A stretch of 42,591 nt of DNA from Actinomycetota bacterium (GCA_016870215.1 VGCD01000015.1:1-42591), one strand, 5' to 3'; counted from the stretch's first letter, positions 16,020 to 25,476 are shown. Numbers and translations: made by a program. Notes: generated from the letters alone by a model not told the origin.

Positions 16020-17092
16020 ACGAGATCATCGCGGTGAATGACCACCGTTGAGCGTTGACCTTCGATGTCAGATGAGCGTTTCCCCTGCATCGACCGAGCG
16101 TCAGCGGCATCAACGGAAGCCAGACCGCGGCCGATGATGCGACCATCTGAGAGTGACACATTCACTACTTCACCGGCGGCGAATGAACCTGCCACATTGA
16201 CGACTCCGGCAGGCAGAAGTGATCGACCAGCGCTTCGCAACGCCTCGGCGGCACCTGCATCCACCGTCACCGTACCGACGACGTCGGCTGCAAACGCGAT
16301 CCACAACTTTCGCGCAGACAGACTGCGATCATGTGGCGCAAATCGGGTACCCAACGTTGCGCCAGCCACGACATCGCGTACCACGTTGTCGCGCTGCGCA
16401 GCTGCAATGACTGCTGTGACGCCAGACCAAGATGCGATGCGCGCGGCCGCAAGCTTCGATGCCATTCCACCACTTCCACGATTGGTTCCCGACCCACTGG
16501 CATCGACACTCATCAGCGGATCATCTGCGGCAACATGTGCAACGAGCGTTGCACTCGCATCAGCATTCGGATCAGCGGTGTAGAGACCATCGGTGTCTGT
16601 GAGAAGCAACAATAAATCAGCCGACACAAGATGGCTCAGCAACGCCGCCAAATGGTCATTGTCGCCATAGCGAATTTCATCGTTGGCGATGGCGTCGTTT
16701 TCATTGATAATCGGTACGCAACCCAACTCAATGAGACGCATCAAGGTGTTCTTGGCGTGAAGATACTGATTCCGGTCAACAAAGTCGTTGGGCACGAGTA
16801 ACACTTGTGCGCCAACGAGACCATGTCGCATGAGTTCACCGTTGTAGGCCGCCATCAATTGTGGTTGTCCGACAGCGCTGAGGGCCTGGAGGCTGAGTGT
16901 GTCGGTGGGACGCTCTGCCATTCCGAGTCCGGCCACGCCTGAGGCGACAGCACCGGAAGTGACGAGAAGTACCTCGTGTCCAGATGCGCGTACGTCAGCT
17001 ATCTGATCTGTCACTGATGCGATGACAGATGGAATGAGCACTCCCTTGTCGTCAGTGAGCGACGACGTGCCGATTTTCAAGACGATTCGCAT
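16010..17092 (-). CDS. proB: Glutamate 5-kinase
   Basis: 360 residues from ATG 17092. ProB phosphorylates L-glutamate on the gamma-carboxyl with ATP, the first step of proline synthesis. The amino-acid-kinase domain starts with MRIVLKIGTSSL and contains PIINENDAIA, the FGDNDHLAAL-like YGDNDHLAALLSHL, and the GSGTNRGSGGMASKLAAARIA glycine loop. A C-terminal PUA domain (about 270-350, containing GRSLLPAGVVNVAGSFAAGEVV) completes the usual full-length form. The start was chosen because the kinase core begins directly there; a longer upstream frame overlaps obgE and lacks similarity. The gene follows obgE by 10 bases, an arrangement seen in many actinobacteria. Proline feedback is usual for this family. 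Confidence 0.95.
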   Translation of the reverse strand: MRIVLKIGTSSLTDDKGVLIPSVIASVTDQIADVRASGHEVLLVTSGAVASGVAGLGMAERPTDTLSLQALSAVGQPQLMAAYNGELMRHGLVGAQVLLVPNDFVDRNQYLHAKNTLMRLIELGCVPIINENDAIANDEIRYGDNDHLAALLSHLVSADLLLLLTDTDGLYTADPNADASATLVAHVAADDPLMSVDASGSGTNRGSGGMASKLAAARIASWSGVTAVIAAAQRDNVVRDVVAGATLGTRFAPHDRSLSARKLWIAFAADVVGTVTVDAGAAEALRSAGRSLLPAGVVNVAGSFAAGEVVNVSLSDGRIIGRGLASVDAADARSMQGKRSSDIEGQRSTVVIHRDDLVVF

Positions 17093-17102
17093 GACCCCAC
17101 AC

Positions 17103-18353
17103 TCACATATCCGAGTGGTATTCAAAACTGAATTGCGCGATCCAGACCACATCGCCGTCGCGCGCACCTGCCCGTGACAACAATTTGTTGACCCCAAGCT
17201 TGTTGAGGCGGTCATCGATGTAATTGAGGGCCTCGGGGCTGGTGACGTCGTTCAATGCCACGACACGCTCCGCGGCACGGCCGTGAACACGAAACTCGTT
17301 GTCTGCCGTTCGCTCGACCCATGCATTTTCAGGCAGCGGGCGCATGATGATGTTTGACTCTTGATTGACCTCTTCAGCCCTGGCACGTGACACCAACTCT
17401 GCAAGCGCATTCAGAACCTTGCGCACGTTGTTCGTAGTAATAGACGACATGTGAACGTGGGGCCACGCCTCCAGAACTTCGGGCGGAACGCTGTCATCCT
17501 TCGTGCCGACAATCAACGAAGGGCGCTCGAGAAGCTCGGGTTGATACCTGCCAACTTCCTGACGAAGCACTTCAAGTTGACGGTCTGGCTCAACTCCATC
17601 GAGCGCAACCAGATCAATAAGGAAGCACAACACGCGCGCCCGCTCGATGTGGCGCAAGAACTGGTGACCAAGGCCTCGACCTTCACTTGCTCCTTCAATC
17701 AGACCGGGAATATCTGCCATCACGAATTCGACTTCATCACCGAGGCGCACAACACCCAGGTGTGGCTCTAGCGTTGTGAACGGATAATTGGCAATCTTTG
17801 GCTTCGCCGCTGACACAGTGGAAATGAACGTGCTCTTGCCTGCATTCGGGAACCCAACGAGCGCTACGTCGGCCATGAGCTTCAATTCGAGTTTGAGCCA
17901 ACGTTCTTCGCCGTGTTCACCTTGTTCTGCGAACGTTGGGGCGCGACGCTTGTTGTTCAGAAATTTGGCATTGCCACGACCACCGCGACCGCCATGTGCC
18001 GCCAACCACTGGTCGCCATGATTCATGAGGTCGGCGAGAATTTCACCGCTGTACATGTCGCGAATGACTGTGCCCTCTGGGACGTGCACCTTGAGGTCTT
18101 CGCCTCGGCGACCATGCAAGTCTTTGCCTTTGCCGTGGATGCCATTCTCGCCGCGTCGGTGTGGATGGTCACGAAATGCGAGAAGTGACGCCACATTGCG
18201 ATCGGCAACCAACCAGACATCGCCACCTTTTCCGCCGTCACCACCGTTGGGTCCACCGAAAGCCACCGGACCCTCACGGCGAAACGCGACACAGCCAGCA
18301 CCACCGTCACCTCCGGTGACGTTGAGTTGTGCTTCGTCGACAAAACCGCTCAT
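17103..18353 (-). CDS. obgE: Ribosome-associated GTPase Obg
   Basis: 416 residues in the three-domain actinobacterial form. The Gly-rich Obg fold (residues 1-155) holds repeated GGxGG elements. The G domain has G1 GFPNAGKS, G3 DIPGLIEGAS and a G4 of the variant type GTKDD. The C-terminal OCT domain (about 335-416) holds RAAERVVALNDVTSPEALNYIDDRL. Obg binds the large ribosomal subunit and links its maturation to GTP/ppGpp levels. The gene leads the obgE-proB operon and is divergent from dgt, 98 bases away. In most relatives it follows rplU-rpmA directly; here dgt has been placed on the opposite strand between them. Confidence 0.96.
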   Translation of the reverse strand: MSGFVDEAQLNVTGGDGGAGCVAFRREGPVAFGGPNGGDGGKGGDVWLVADRNVASLLAFRDHPHRRGENGIHGKGKDLHGRRGEDLKVHVPEGTVIRDMYSGEILADLMNHGDQWLAAHGGRGGRGNAKFLNNKRRAPTFAEQGEHGEERWLKLELKLMADVALVGFPNAGKSTFISTVSAAKPKIANYPFTTLEPHLGVVRLGDEVEFVMADIPGLIEGASEGRGLGHQFLRHIERARVLCFLIDLVALDGVEPDRQLEVLRQEVGRYQPELLERPSLIVGTKDDSVPPEVLEAWPHVHMSSITTNNVRKVLNALAELVSRARAEEVNQESNIIMRPLPENAWVERTADNEFRVHGRAAERVVALNDVTSPEALNYIDDRLNKLGVNKLLSRAGARDGDVVWIAQFSFEYHSDM

Positions 18354-18451
18354 AGGGACGACTGTGAGGCTACCGGTGCGCCAGTTCCGACTCTGGGAGC
18401 ACGCACGCAGGTGTCATCATTGCTGTCACACCGCTCCCGTACGCTGATGTC

Positions 18452-19633
18452 ATGTCATCGCACGAGTCGAATATGTCTCCGCTCAGCGACAACCAACTTG
18501 CACACGAGCACACTGAGCGTGCCCGCACCTGGGCATCCACCATGAGCGGCAACGCTGCACATAGCGACATTCGTGTGGCTCACTCCGACTCGTGGGCTGG
18601 CCTTGGCACCACGGAAATTGCTGATCGTTCACAGCGCGATGCCCATGCCGAACAGGAACTTGCCCCACATGCCGCAAGGGCCGTCGGGGCGGGCAATCGA
18701 CTGCTTCCCGAAGACCCCGACCCATATCGCTCGTGTTTTGAGCGCGACCGTGATCGCATCTTGCACGCCACGTCATTTCGACGCCTTGCCGGCAAAACTC
18801 AAGTGTTCGTCTTTCCCGATGATCATCAACGCACGCGACTCACGCATGCATTGGAAGTTGCTCAAGTTGCAGTGTCAGTTGCACGTGCCTTACGACTCAA
18901 TGTCGCACTCACAGAAGCCATCGCCCTCGGCCACGACTGTGGTCATGGTCCTGGTGGCCACGCGTCTGAAGACGCATTGTCTCAGTATCTCCCCGAGGGC
19001 TACGACCACGCCGTCTGGGGAGCAGACGTCGTGTTGACCCCGCTCAATCTCTGTCTCGAAACGCTCGATGGTGTGCGCAATCACAGTTGGTCTCGACCAG
19101 CACCTCGTACCGCAGAAGGTGAGGTGGTCAGTTGGGCCGACCGTATTGCCTACGTCTGCCACGACTTCGAAGACGCAGTGGCAGCAGGCATCGTTTCGCC
19201 ACGCCAACTTCCGACCACAGTCGCCAATCTCTGCGGAACAGAACGTCGCTCGCAACTTCATGTCTTCATCAATGCCATGATCGAGGCAGCGGCAACCACA
19301 GGTCGAATAGGTATGACTCCTGATGTCGCTGATGCTCTCGCCGCGTTTCGTCAGTTCAACTACGAGCAGGTGTATCTGCGACCTGCATCTGTCGAACAAG
19401 GCCGATCAGTCATCACCATGCTGCGTGCACTCGTCGAGCATTATGCCGATCGACCCCATTTGCTGCCCACTGGCGATGACTTGCCCGTGGCCGACGCTGG
19501 TAGCGAACAAGCGCTTCGTAATGCCGTCACCTACGTCGGAGGCATGACCGACAGGTTTGCGTGCCGTCAAGCGGTCACACTGCTCGGATTCAAGTCAGAG
19601 TCTTTGCCCCAAGGCATCGACACACTGCGATAA
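18452..19633 (+). CDS. dgt: Deoxyguanosinetriphosphate triphosphohydrolase-like HD protein
   Basis: 393 residues. The HD-domain core is intact: FERDRDRILHATSFRRLAGKTQVF (about 96-119), the first metal His in RLTHALEVAQ (His132), the HD pair in ALGHDCGHGPGGH (His161-Asp162) and a later Asp in SWADRIAYVCHD. dGTPases cleave dNTPs to nucleoside and triphosphate and so adjust dNTP pools. The region before the core is about 90 residues, longer than usual and of low-complexity character; in-frame ATGs at 18473 and 18542 could be the real start. It is divergent from obgE and convergent with rpmA, with a 12-base perfect palindrome (19634-19645) directly after its stop. Confidence 0.9.
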   Translation: MSSHESNMSPLSDNQLAHEHTERARTWASTMSGNAAHSDIRVAHSDSWAGLGTTEIADRSQRDAHAEQELAPHAARAVGAGNRLLPEDPDPYRSCFERDRDRILHATSFRRLAGKTQVFVFPDDHQRTRLTHALEVAQVAVSVARALRLNVALTEAIALGHDCGHGPGGHASEDALSQYLPEGYDHAVWGADVVLTPLNLCLETLDGVRNHSWSRPAPRTAEGEVVSWADRIAYVCHDFEDAVAAGIVSPRQLPTTVANLCGTERRSQLHVFINAMIEAAATTGRIGMTPDVADALAAFRQFNYEQVYLRPASVEQGRSVITMLRALVEHYADRPHLLPTGDDLPVADAGSEQALRNAVTYVGGMTDRFACRQAVTLLGFKSESLPQGIDTLR

Positions 19634-19657
19634 CGCCAGCTGGCGACGCGCGGTGTA

Positions 19658-19909
19658 CTACTCGGGCAGAACGTCGACGACTTTGCGCCCGCGGCGCTCG
19701 CCGAACTTCACACTGCCGTTGACCAGCGCGAACAGGGTGTCGTCTTTGCCGATACCAACGTTCTTGCCAGGGTGAAAGCGAGTTCCGCGCTGACGCACGA
19801 GAATGGTTCCGGCGGAGATGTTGGTGCCATCAAATGCCTTGATTCCGAGGCGCTGGGCGTTTGAGTCGCGGCCGTTACGTGTTGAACCGCCACCTTTAGT
19901 CTTTGACAT
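19658..19909 (-). CDS. rpmA: 50S ribosomal protein L27
   Basis: 83 residues with the typical bacterial L27 sequence: [21 protein letters not shown], the [18 protein letters not shown] core, and the usual FGERRGRK end. L27 sits at the peptidyl transferase centre of the 50S subunit. The N-terminus has no cleavable Firmicutes-type extension. The gene follows rplU by 5 bases and converges with dgt. This completes the standard rplU-rpmA pair downstream of rne. Confidence 0.97.
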   Translation of the reverse strand: MSKTKGGGSTRNGRDSNAQRLGIKAFDGTNISAGTILVRQRGTRFHPGKNVGIGKDDTLFALVNGSVKFGERRGRKVVDVLPE

Positions 19910-19914
19910 GGTGA

Positions 19915-20226
19915 TCAGCCTTTCGCGATGGAAGTGATTTCGACGAGCGAGTATTGCTGGCGGTGACCATAGCGACGGCGCTGGTTGGTGCGACGCTTGT
20001 AGGTGAAACCTTCGATCTTGCGACCCTTCACCGTTCCGACCACGCGACCGGTGACCTTGACTGACTTCAATTGGTCGGGCGTTGACAACACGGAAGAGCC
20101 ATCAACCAGCAACACAGGCGTGAATGACACCTCTTGTCCGTCGGCAGCCCCGAGGAGCTCAACCTTGACCTGCTGGCCCTGGGAGACCTTCTCTTGCTTG
20201 CCACCTGATGCGATCACTGCGTACAT
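19915..20226 (-). CDS. rplU: 50S ribosomal protein L21
   Basis: 103 residues starting [25 protein letters not shown], the standard L21 opening. The basic C-terminal block [25 protein letters not shown] binds 23S rRNA. L21 is an early-assembly large-subunit protein. It lies 80 bases downstream of rne and 5 before rpmA. In that 80-base gap there is a short palindrome (CCCCATGGGG) and two copies of CTTGAC, but no clear promoter. Confidence 0.97.
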   Translation of the reverse strand: MYAVIASGGKQEKVSQGQQVKVELLGAADGQEVSFTPVLLVDGSSVLSTPDQLKSVKVTGRVVGTVKGRKIEGFTYKRRTNQRRRYGHRQQYSLVEITSIAKG

Positions 20227-20306
20227 AGCGAAGTCTTACCCTACCTTGACCCTTGACCGGCCACACACCCCATGGGGCTGTCAGTTTCGGTGGTCATGAT
20301 GACGAA

Positions 20307-22004
20307 TCAGTCAAGAAGACCGAAATCAACCCTGACGCCACGGCCTTCACAGTCTGGACATGGGTCAGCGAATGCGGTGAGGAGACCCTCGCCGATGCGC
20401 TTGCGGGTCATCTCGACCAAGCCCAGCTCTGAGATGTCGAACACCTGGGTGCGTGTCTTGTCACGCGACAGCGCTGCACGGAATGCCTCAACAACGCGCT
20501 TGCGGTTCTCACGAATTTCCATGTCGATGAAGTCGATGACGATGATGCCACCGATGTCGCGTAAGCGAAGTTGACGCGCAACCTCTTCGGCGGCTTCAAG
20601 GTTGTTGCGGAACACGGTCTCCTCAAGATTCGAGGTCCCGACGTTCTTGCCAGTATTGACGTCGATGACGGTGAGAGCTTCGGTGTGCTCGATGATGAGT
20701 GATCCACCACTTGGCAACCACACTTTGCGGTCTAGCGCCTTGTGCAACTGCTCATGCACATGGTGATGTTCGAAGATCGACAAGCCCTCTGCTTCGGCGT
20801 CGAAGTACTCGACCCGATCAGCCAACTCTGGATTGAAATCGGCAACGTAGGCCTTCACTTCTTCATAGAGACGTCGGTCATCGATGACGACACCGCGATA
20901 CTCGGCATTGAACTCTTCACGAATCACGCGCACGGCAAGTTCGGGCTCGCGATACAGCAAGGTCGGACCATTCGCTGCTTTTGACTTTTCTTCGATCTCT
21001 TTCCACTCTTCGACGAGGCGGCTCATGTCGGCACGCAGCTCATGCTCGGTGGCGTGCTCGGCAGCTGTGCGCACTATGACGCCATGCTCTGCAGGCTTTA
21101 CGCGGTCGAGCACCGAGCGCAGACGACGACGCTCGTCCTCCGGCAAACGCTTGGAGATGCCGTAGGTCTTGCTATTGGGAATGAGAACGACAAACCGACC
21201 GGGTAGTGACACTTCTTGAGTGAGGCGCGCACCTTTGGCGCCGATGGGGTTCTTGGTGACCTGACACAAAATCATCTGACGCGAACGCAAGATGTGTTCG
21301 ATGCGCGCTGTTGACGTGGTCTCCACATCTTCTTTGTCGAATTGCACGTCACCGCGATACAACACAGCATTCTTTGGTGTCGCAATATCGACGAATGCGG
21401 CTTCCATGCCTGGCAGTACGTTCTGCACGCGACCGAGATAAATGTTGCCGTGAATCTGGCTGATGTCATCTGCGGGTCGGCTGACGTAGTGCTCGAGCAG
21501 GCTGCGCCCTTCGAGCACGGCTACTTGTGTGAGACCATCTCGAACCTGAACGCACATGAGATAGCGACCAACAGGTCGTCCGTCACGCGTACGTCCACGG
21601 CGGCGCTCGATGATGTCGGCATCGATGGTTTCAGTTGAACCGCCTCCGCCCCCAGAACGTGACCGCGAGCGTCCGCGCCCGCCACGGCGACGCTTCTTCT
21701 TGTTTCCCCCACCATCACCTGACGATGACTGCTGGGCAGGCTGCACCGGTGGCGCAGCTGGTGCCGGACGAGTGTCACCGATGCGAGGGCGACGAACGAC
21801 CGCAGAGTCTGCGACCTTGGGATCTGTCACCTTGCCCTCGTTTGGCACATCTGGCAACTCGACATCGTCTGCCTGACCACGGGCCTCGCCGGAGGAACGC
21901 TGACCGCCCGATGTACTGCGATTGCGTCCTCCACGGGATCCGCGACGACGCTTCTTGGCTGCGCCGCTGGCGCCCGCCTGGTTTCCACCGTCTCCGGTGC
22001 TCAT
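20307..22004 (-). CDS. rne: Ribonuclease E/G
   Basis: 565 residues from ATG 22004, which has a strong AGGAG seven to eight bases upstream. The first 110 residues are disordered and rich in Arg, Gly, Ser and Gln (KKRRRGSRGGRNRSTSGG), as in actinobacterial RNase E/G. An S1 domain (HGNIYLGRVQNVLPGMEAAFVDI) follows, then the catalytic domain with the metal Asp residues in TVIDVNTGKN and GGIIVIDFIDM. The C-terminal zinc-link DPCPDCEGRG is close to the end. There is no long C-terminal scaffold arm. The enzyme cleaves AU-rich single-stranded RNA, matures rRNA/tRNA and starts mRNA decay. The gene heads rne-rplU-rpmA and has a hairpin-rich leader that suggests feedback control, as known for enterobacterial rne. 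Confidence 0.94.
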   Translation of the reverse strand: MSTGDGGNQAGASGAAKKRRRGSRGGRNRSTSGGQRSSGEARGQADDVELPDVPNEGKVTDPKVADSAVVRRPRIGDTRPAPAAPPVQPAQQSSSGDGGGNKKKRRRGGRGRSRSRSGGGGGSTETIDADIIERRRGRTRDGRPVGRYLMCVQVRDGLTQVAVLEGRSLLEHYVSRPADDISQIHGNIYLGRVQNVLPGMEAAFVDIATPKNAVLYRGDVQFDKEDVETTSTARIEHILRSRQMILCQVTKNPIGAKGARLTQEVSLPGRFVVLIPNSKTYGISKRLPEDERRRLRSVLDRVKPAEHGVIVRTAAEHATEHELRADMSRLVEEWKEIEEKSKAANGPTLLYREPELAVRVIREEFNAEYRGVVIDDRRLYEEVKAYVADFNPELADRVEYFDAEAEGLSIFEHHHVHEQLHKALDRKVWLPSGGSLIIEHTEALTVIDVNTGKNVGTSNLEETVFRNNLEAAEEVARQLRLRDIGGIIVIDFIDMEIRENRKRVVEAFRAALSRDKTRTQVFDISELGLVEMTRKRIGEGLLTAFADPCPDCEGRGVRVDFGLLD

Positions 22005-22024
22005 CTCTCGACTCCTTACTGATT

Positions 22025-22061
22025 CCGCGCATGTTGCGCGGCCACGTCGCGCCGAAGCGCG
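22025..22061 (-). promoter_or_regulatory. Two GC hairpins in the rne 5' leader
   Basis: On the minus strand, CGCGC-TTCG-GCGCG (22061-22048), closed by a stable UUCG tetraloop, is followed by CCGCGC-AACAT-GCGCGG (22041-22025), which ends about 20 bases before the rne start codon and upstream of AGGAG. A further 5-bp stem (GCCGC/GCGGC, 22110-22095) lies ahead of these, 25 bases past the rodA stop. They could mark a terminator for the rodA operon or an RNase E-sensing leader. Confidence 0.6.
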
Positions 22062-22134
22062 CCATGTGAGGGCGAGGGCTGCCACGGGGGCGCCGCCGCC
22101 ACTCAGCGGCCTGTGGACAGACTACCGGTGGGTC

Positions 22135-23307
22135 CTACCGGAAACGGCGCATATGCACGTTCTGGACGAGGCCAACCATGGCGGCAAATGCCACCGTGTG
22201 CGAGCCGCCGTAGCTGACAAAGGGCAACGGCACGCCAGAGACCGGGGTGATACCAAGGGTCATGCCGATGTTCTGAAAGGACTGCCAGAGCACCATCGTG
22301 AAGACCCCTGCGCAGAGATACAGACCAAGTCGATCCTTTGCCATGCGAGCGATGCGGAAGACGCGCCACAAGATAATCGCCAAGAGAGTGATCACGATTC
22401 CGCAACCGATGAGCCCGAACTGCTCCCCGACGGCCGAGAACACAAAGTCGGTGGACTGCACCGGAATGAACTGACCGTTTGTGAGAGGGCCGTTCAAGTA
22501 TCCCTTGCCGGTAATGCCGCCGGTAGCAACGGCACGTTTTGCGAATCGCACCTGCCGCAACACATTCTGCAACGAGGCAGTCTCTGCGTTCTGGTTGAGA
22601 AAGGCAATCACACGCCGAACTTGGTAGTCCTTCACGACGCCACCAACGACGGCTGCTGCCATGGACACGACAGCAAGGCTGGTGACGAGCACGATGTATT
22701 TGATTCGCGCACCAGCCACCAGCAACACACCCATTGCTGCAGCAACAAGAACAGTCGCCGACCCAAGGTCGGGTTCGACCAGCACAAGCAACACCGGAAG
22801 ACCAACGATGAGCAAGGACTGAATGAACCGTTCGTACGAGACCACTTCGGTCGCATCGTCAGCAAGGAAGCCGGCAAGCAACAACAACACGGTGAATTTG
22901 GCAATCTCCGACGGCTGCACCGAAATGACTCCGAGGTCAAATGACAAACGTGCACCACCGCGGACTGCGCCCGAGACAAGTACCAGCACAAGCAACACCT
23001 GTGTGACGACATAGAAGAACTCGGCGTTACCCCGCAATCTTCCGTAGTCGACTGCCATCACGCCCACCATCGCAATGATGGCGAAGAGGATGAAAACAAT
23101 CTGTCGTTGAACCACCATGAACTCGTCTTGGCCTGAATTGATGAGGCGTGGTCGCGTCGCCGAATACACCATGAACACACCGATGACGGTTTGCAATGCG
23201 ACAGCAATCATCAATATCCAGTCGATGTTGCGACTGGGGTCGGCGTAGCTTCGTCGAACATTGCCGAGTCCTTGCCCGGGACGGCGCGTCAGTAACGGAA
23301 TCGACAT
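22135..23307 (-). CDS. rodA: Peptidoglycan glycosyltransferase RodA (SEDS family)
   Basis: 390 residues with about ten membrane helices. The SEDS signatures are visible: LVEPDLGSATVLVAAAMGVLLVAG (the catalytic Asp-containing helix start), the loop region around NGQFIPVQSTDFVFSAVGEQFG, and the closing GVPLPFVSYGGSHTVAFAAMVGLV. RodA polymerises lipid II into glycan during side-wall growth with PBP2. The ATG overlaps the stop of the PBP2 gene by one base (TGATG), so the two are translationally coupled, in keeping with their working as a complex. FtsW is the alternative family member, but the mre/mrd neighbourhood fixes the assignment. Confidence 0.95.
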   Translation of the reverse strand: MSIPLLTRRPGQGLGNVRRSYADPSRNIDWILMIAVALQTVIGVFMVYSATRPRLINSGQDEFMVVQRQIVFILFAIIAMVGVMAVDYGRLRGNAEFFYVVTQVLLVLVLVSGAVRGGARLSFDLGVISVQPSEIAKFTVLLLLAGFLADDATEVVSYERFIQSLLIVGLPVLLVLVEPDLGSATVLVAAAMGVLLVAGARIKYIVLVTSLAVVSMAAAVVGGVVKDYQVRRVIAFLNQNAETASLQNVLRQVRFAKRAVATGGITGKGYLNGPLTNGQFIPVQSTDFVFSAVGEQFGLIGCGIVITLLAIILWRVFRIARMAKDRLGLYLCAGVFTMVLWQSFQNIGMTLGITPVSGVPLPFVSYGGSHTVAFAAMVGLVQNVHMRRFR

Positions 23308-25475
23308 CAGTCACGCACCGAGGATCCTGCACCGACCAAGCACAACGGGTTCTCCATCATTTGTTCTGCTGCCGGTGTCACCATGTTCAAATCAAGCGGA
23401 TCTGACGGCACGATTGCCGGGAGCTTCACGCGCTTGGCCAATGCAGTGAACAGACACTTCACAACGGGCGCTGCAGCCCGCGAACCGAAACCACTCTTCT
23501 CGAGATATGCAAAAGCTGAATACGGCTGAGCATCTGTCAGGCTGAACGCACCGAAGGCTGACGAGTCATTCCAAGGAAGGTTGCCGAAACCTTGAGCCGT
23601 TCCGGTCTTGCCGGCGATTGGCAGCACACGCTTCGGATACGACTGGAACAATTTCTCCCCCGTGGTTGCATGGTAAAAATCGAAACTCACGCCGGGTCCG
23701 TTAATGACTCGTGTGAGTCCTTTCACGATGGGGTCTCGAATCTCGGACTCCATCGGCAACACGCGCACGAGCTCTGGTGTCGACTGATCTTGCACTACGA
23801 CCCCCTTTTGCAAGTCGATAGTGCTCTTGTTCGACAACGGCGTACCCGGAGCCCAGATTGCACGCACAACCTTCGGTTTCAGTACTGTGCCGCCGTTTCC
23901 GAGTGTTGCGTATGCCACCGCAACTTGAAGGGGCGTTGCCGACAACAAACCTTGACCAATGGAAAACTGCACGTTGTCACCAACATAGAAACCGCGACCT
24001 TCGTCTTTGCTGATTGCACCTGCTTCAGCGAGTCGTTTCTTCAACTCCCTGTTCGGAACGGTGCCAACGAATTCGTAAGGAAGATCGATTTCAGTCGGTG
24101 ACCCAAAACCAAATTTGCGCACCTCTTGCTCAAGTACTGGGGTATTGCCACGCTCAGTGAAGATTTGTTCACCGATCTTGTAGAAGAACACGTCAGATGA
24201 CACCGCAAGCGCATCTTCAATGTGAACCCGTCCGTATTTGCATGGTGCGCCGTTTCCACAGTTTGCGTTCTTGAAGACACACTTCACGTTCAACTGGCAA
24301 CGTTCATCTGGAATGCTCTCGAGCTTGTAGGTGCCTTCATCTCGCAACGTGTAATCCGCACCACCCGGCAACTGGCCCGAAGCCAAGGCGGCATACGCGA
24401 CGAATGGTTTGAATGACGAGCCCAAGTTGTAGCGACCAGAGATTGCACGGTTCACAAGAATTGAGCCGTCTGGGTCTTTCGTGTTGGGGAACAACTGCGC
24501 GAACTTCTCTCCGGTGATTCCAGCGTTGAACCAGCGATTGTCGAAGTTCGGATAACTCGCCATCGCTTTCACTTCCCCGGTTGCATGATTGAGCAACACA
24601 ACCGAACCAGCAGGTGCTTTGTAATACGTAATCGGCGGATACGTGGGGTCTGGTTCGCCATCTTTCAGTACTGTCGGCGCCTCTGTGCGCTGGCGTACGC
24701 GCAACTGAGTCTGCAGAGCCTGCTCAGCGAATTGCTGCATCTGTAGATCGATGGTCAGCTGCACGTCGTTTCCTGGAATTGGTTCACGACGGTCCAGCTG
24801 ACGCAAGATGCGACCACGGGAGTCCACCTCATACTTCACGAAACCAGGCTCACCACGAAGCACGCTCTCATATGTCTGTTCGACGCCAAATTGTCCGACG
24901 CGCGCATCGGGGTCGTACCCGAGATTGCGATACATCTCCAGTTCGCCTTCTTTGATGGCCCCCAGAAAACCCACCACATGAGAAGCAACTGGGGCATACG
25001 GATACTCGCGACGCCAATCTTCGCGCACGTCGATCCCGGGGTAATCCTCTGCTCGCTCCCGCAAGAACATCACAAGATCTTCTGACACGTCCTCTTTCAA
25101 CGGCACGGGCTGGAGTTGGTCGTAGCGCTTGCTCTGGAATCGGTTTTCCAATTCTTGAATAGTGGTGCCCAGTACCCCATACAACCGATCCCACATCTGC
25201 TGTCGCGCGAGGTCACGCTGAATAATTCGACGGTCGAGAGTGATGGTGAGAATCCTCTCGTTCGTTGCTGCGATTCGACCCTTGATGTCGAAAATTCGAC
25301 CTCGCTCCGGCGTCAGTTTTACTGTGCGGGTGCGTACCTCGCGAACACGTTCCTGAAGTCCCTCGGCGTCAACAGTTTGCAAAAACCACACACGCACAGT
25401 GAGGACCGACATGAGTATGAGAGCAACCGTTCCAAGAATTGCAACCCGTGAACGCTTTGGCGGATTGTTCGGCAT
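23307..25475 (-). CDS. mrdA: Penicillin-binding protein 2 (elongation transpeptidase)
   Basis: 722 residues. One N-terminal membrane helix (VAILGTVALILMSVLTVRVWFL, about 11-32) is followed by the class B PBP dimerisation domain and the transpeptidase domain: SxxK at SSFKPF (Ser353-Lys356), a second motif SSD (about 426-428) and KTG in IAGKTGTAQ. It cross-links peptidoglycan in the elongasome with RodA. Between the first and second motifs there is an insert with four cysteines (393, 399, 406, 412) that could form disulfides outside the cell or bind metal. The gene follows mreD by one base and overlaps rodA, so the order mreBCD-mrdA-rodA is the textbook elongation operon. Confidence 0.95.
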   Translation of the reverse strand: MPNNPPKRSRVAILGTVALILMSVLTVRVWFLQTVDAEGLQERVREVRTRTVKLTPERGRIFDIKGRIAATNERILTITLDRRIIQRDLARQQMWDRLYGVLGTTIQELENRFQSKRYDQLQPVPLKEDVSEDLVMFLRERAEDYPGIDVREDWRREYPYAPVASHVVGFLGAIKEGELEMYRNLGYDPDARVGQFGVEQTYESVLRGEPGFVKYEVDSRGRILRQLDRREPIPGNDVQLTIDLQMQQFAEQALQTQLRVRQRTEAPTVLKDGEPDPTYPPITYYKAPAGSVVLLNHATGEVKAMASYPNFDNRWFNAGITGEKFAQLFPNTKDPDGSILVNRAISGRYNLGSSFKPFVAYAALASGQLPGGADYTLRDEGTYKLESIPDERCQLNVKCVFKNANCGNGAPCKYGRVHIEDALAVSSDVFFYKIGEQIFTERGNTPVLEQEVRKFGFGSPTEIDLPYEFVGTVPNRELKKRLAEAGAISKDEGRGFYVGDNVQFSIGQGLLSATPLQVAVAYATLGNGGTVLKPKVVRAIWAPGTPLSNKSTIDLQKGVVVQDQSTPELVRVLPMESEIRDPIVKGLTRVINGPGVSFDFYHATTGEKLFQSYPKRVLPIAGKTGTAQGFGNLPWNDSSAFGAFSLTDAQPYSAFAYLEKSGFGSRAAAPVVKCLFTALAKRVKLPAIVPSDPLDLNMVTPAAEQMMENPLCLVGAGSSVRD

Positions 25476-25476
25476 G

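Noticed and set aside
19634-19645. Perfect 12-base palindrome CGCCAGCTGGCG after dgt
   Set aside because: No loop and no T tract, so it is a poor terminator; it may be a chance palindrome in GC-rich DNA.
20262-20282. CCCCATGGGG palindrome between rne and rplU as an L21 leader
   Set aside because: Too short to support a ribosomal-protein leader, and no second conserved stem is visible.
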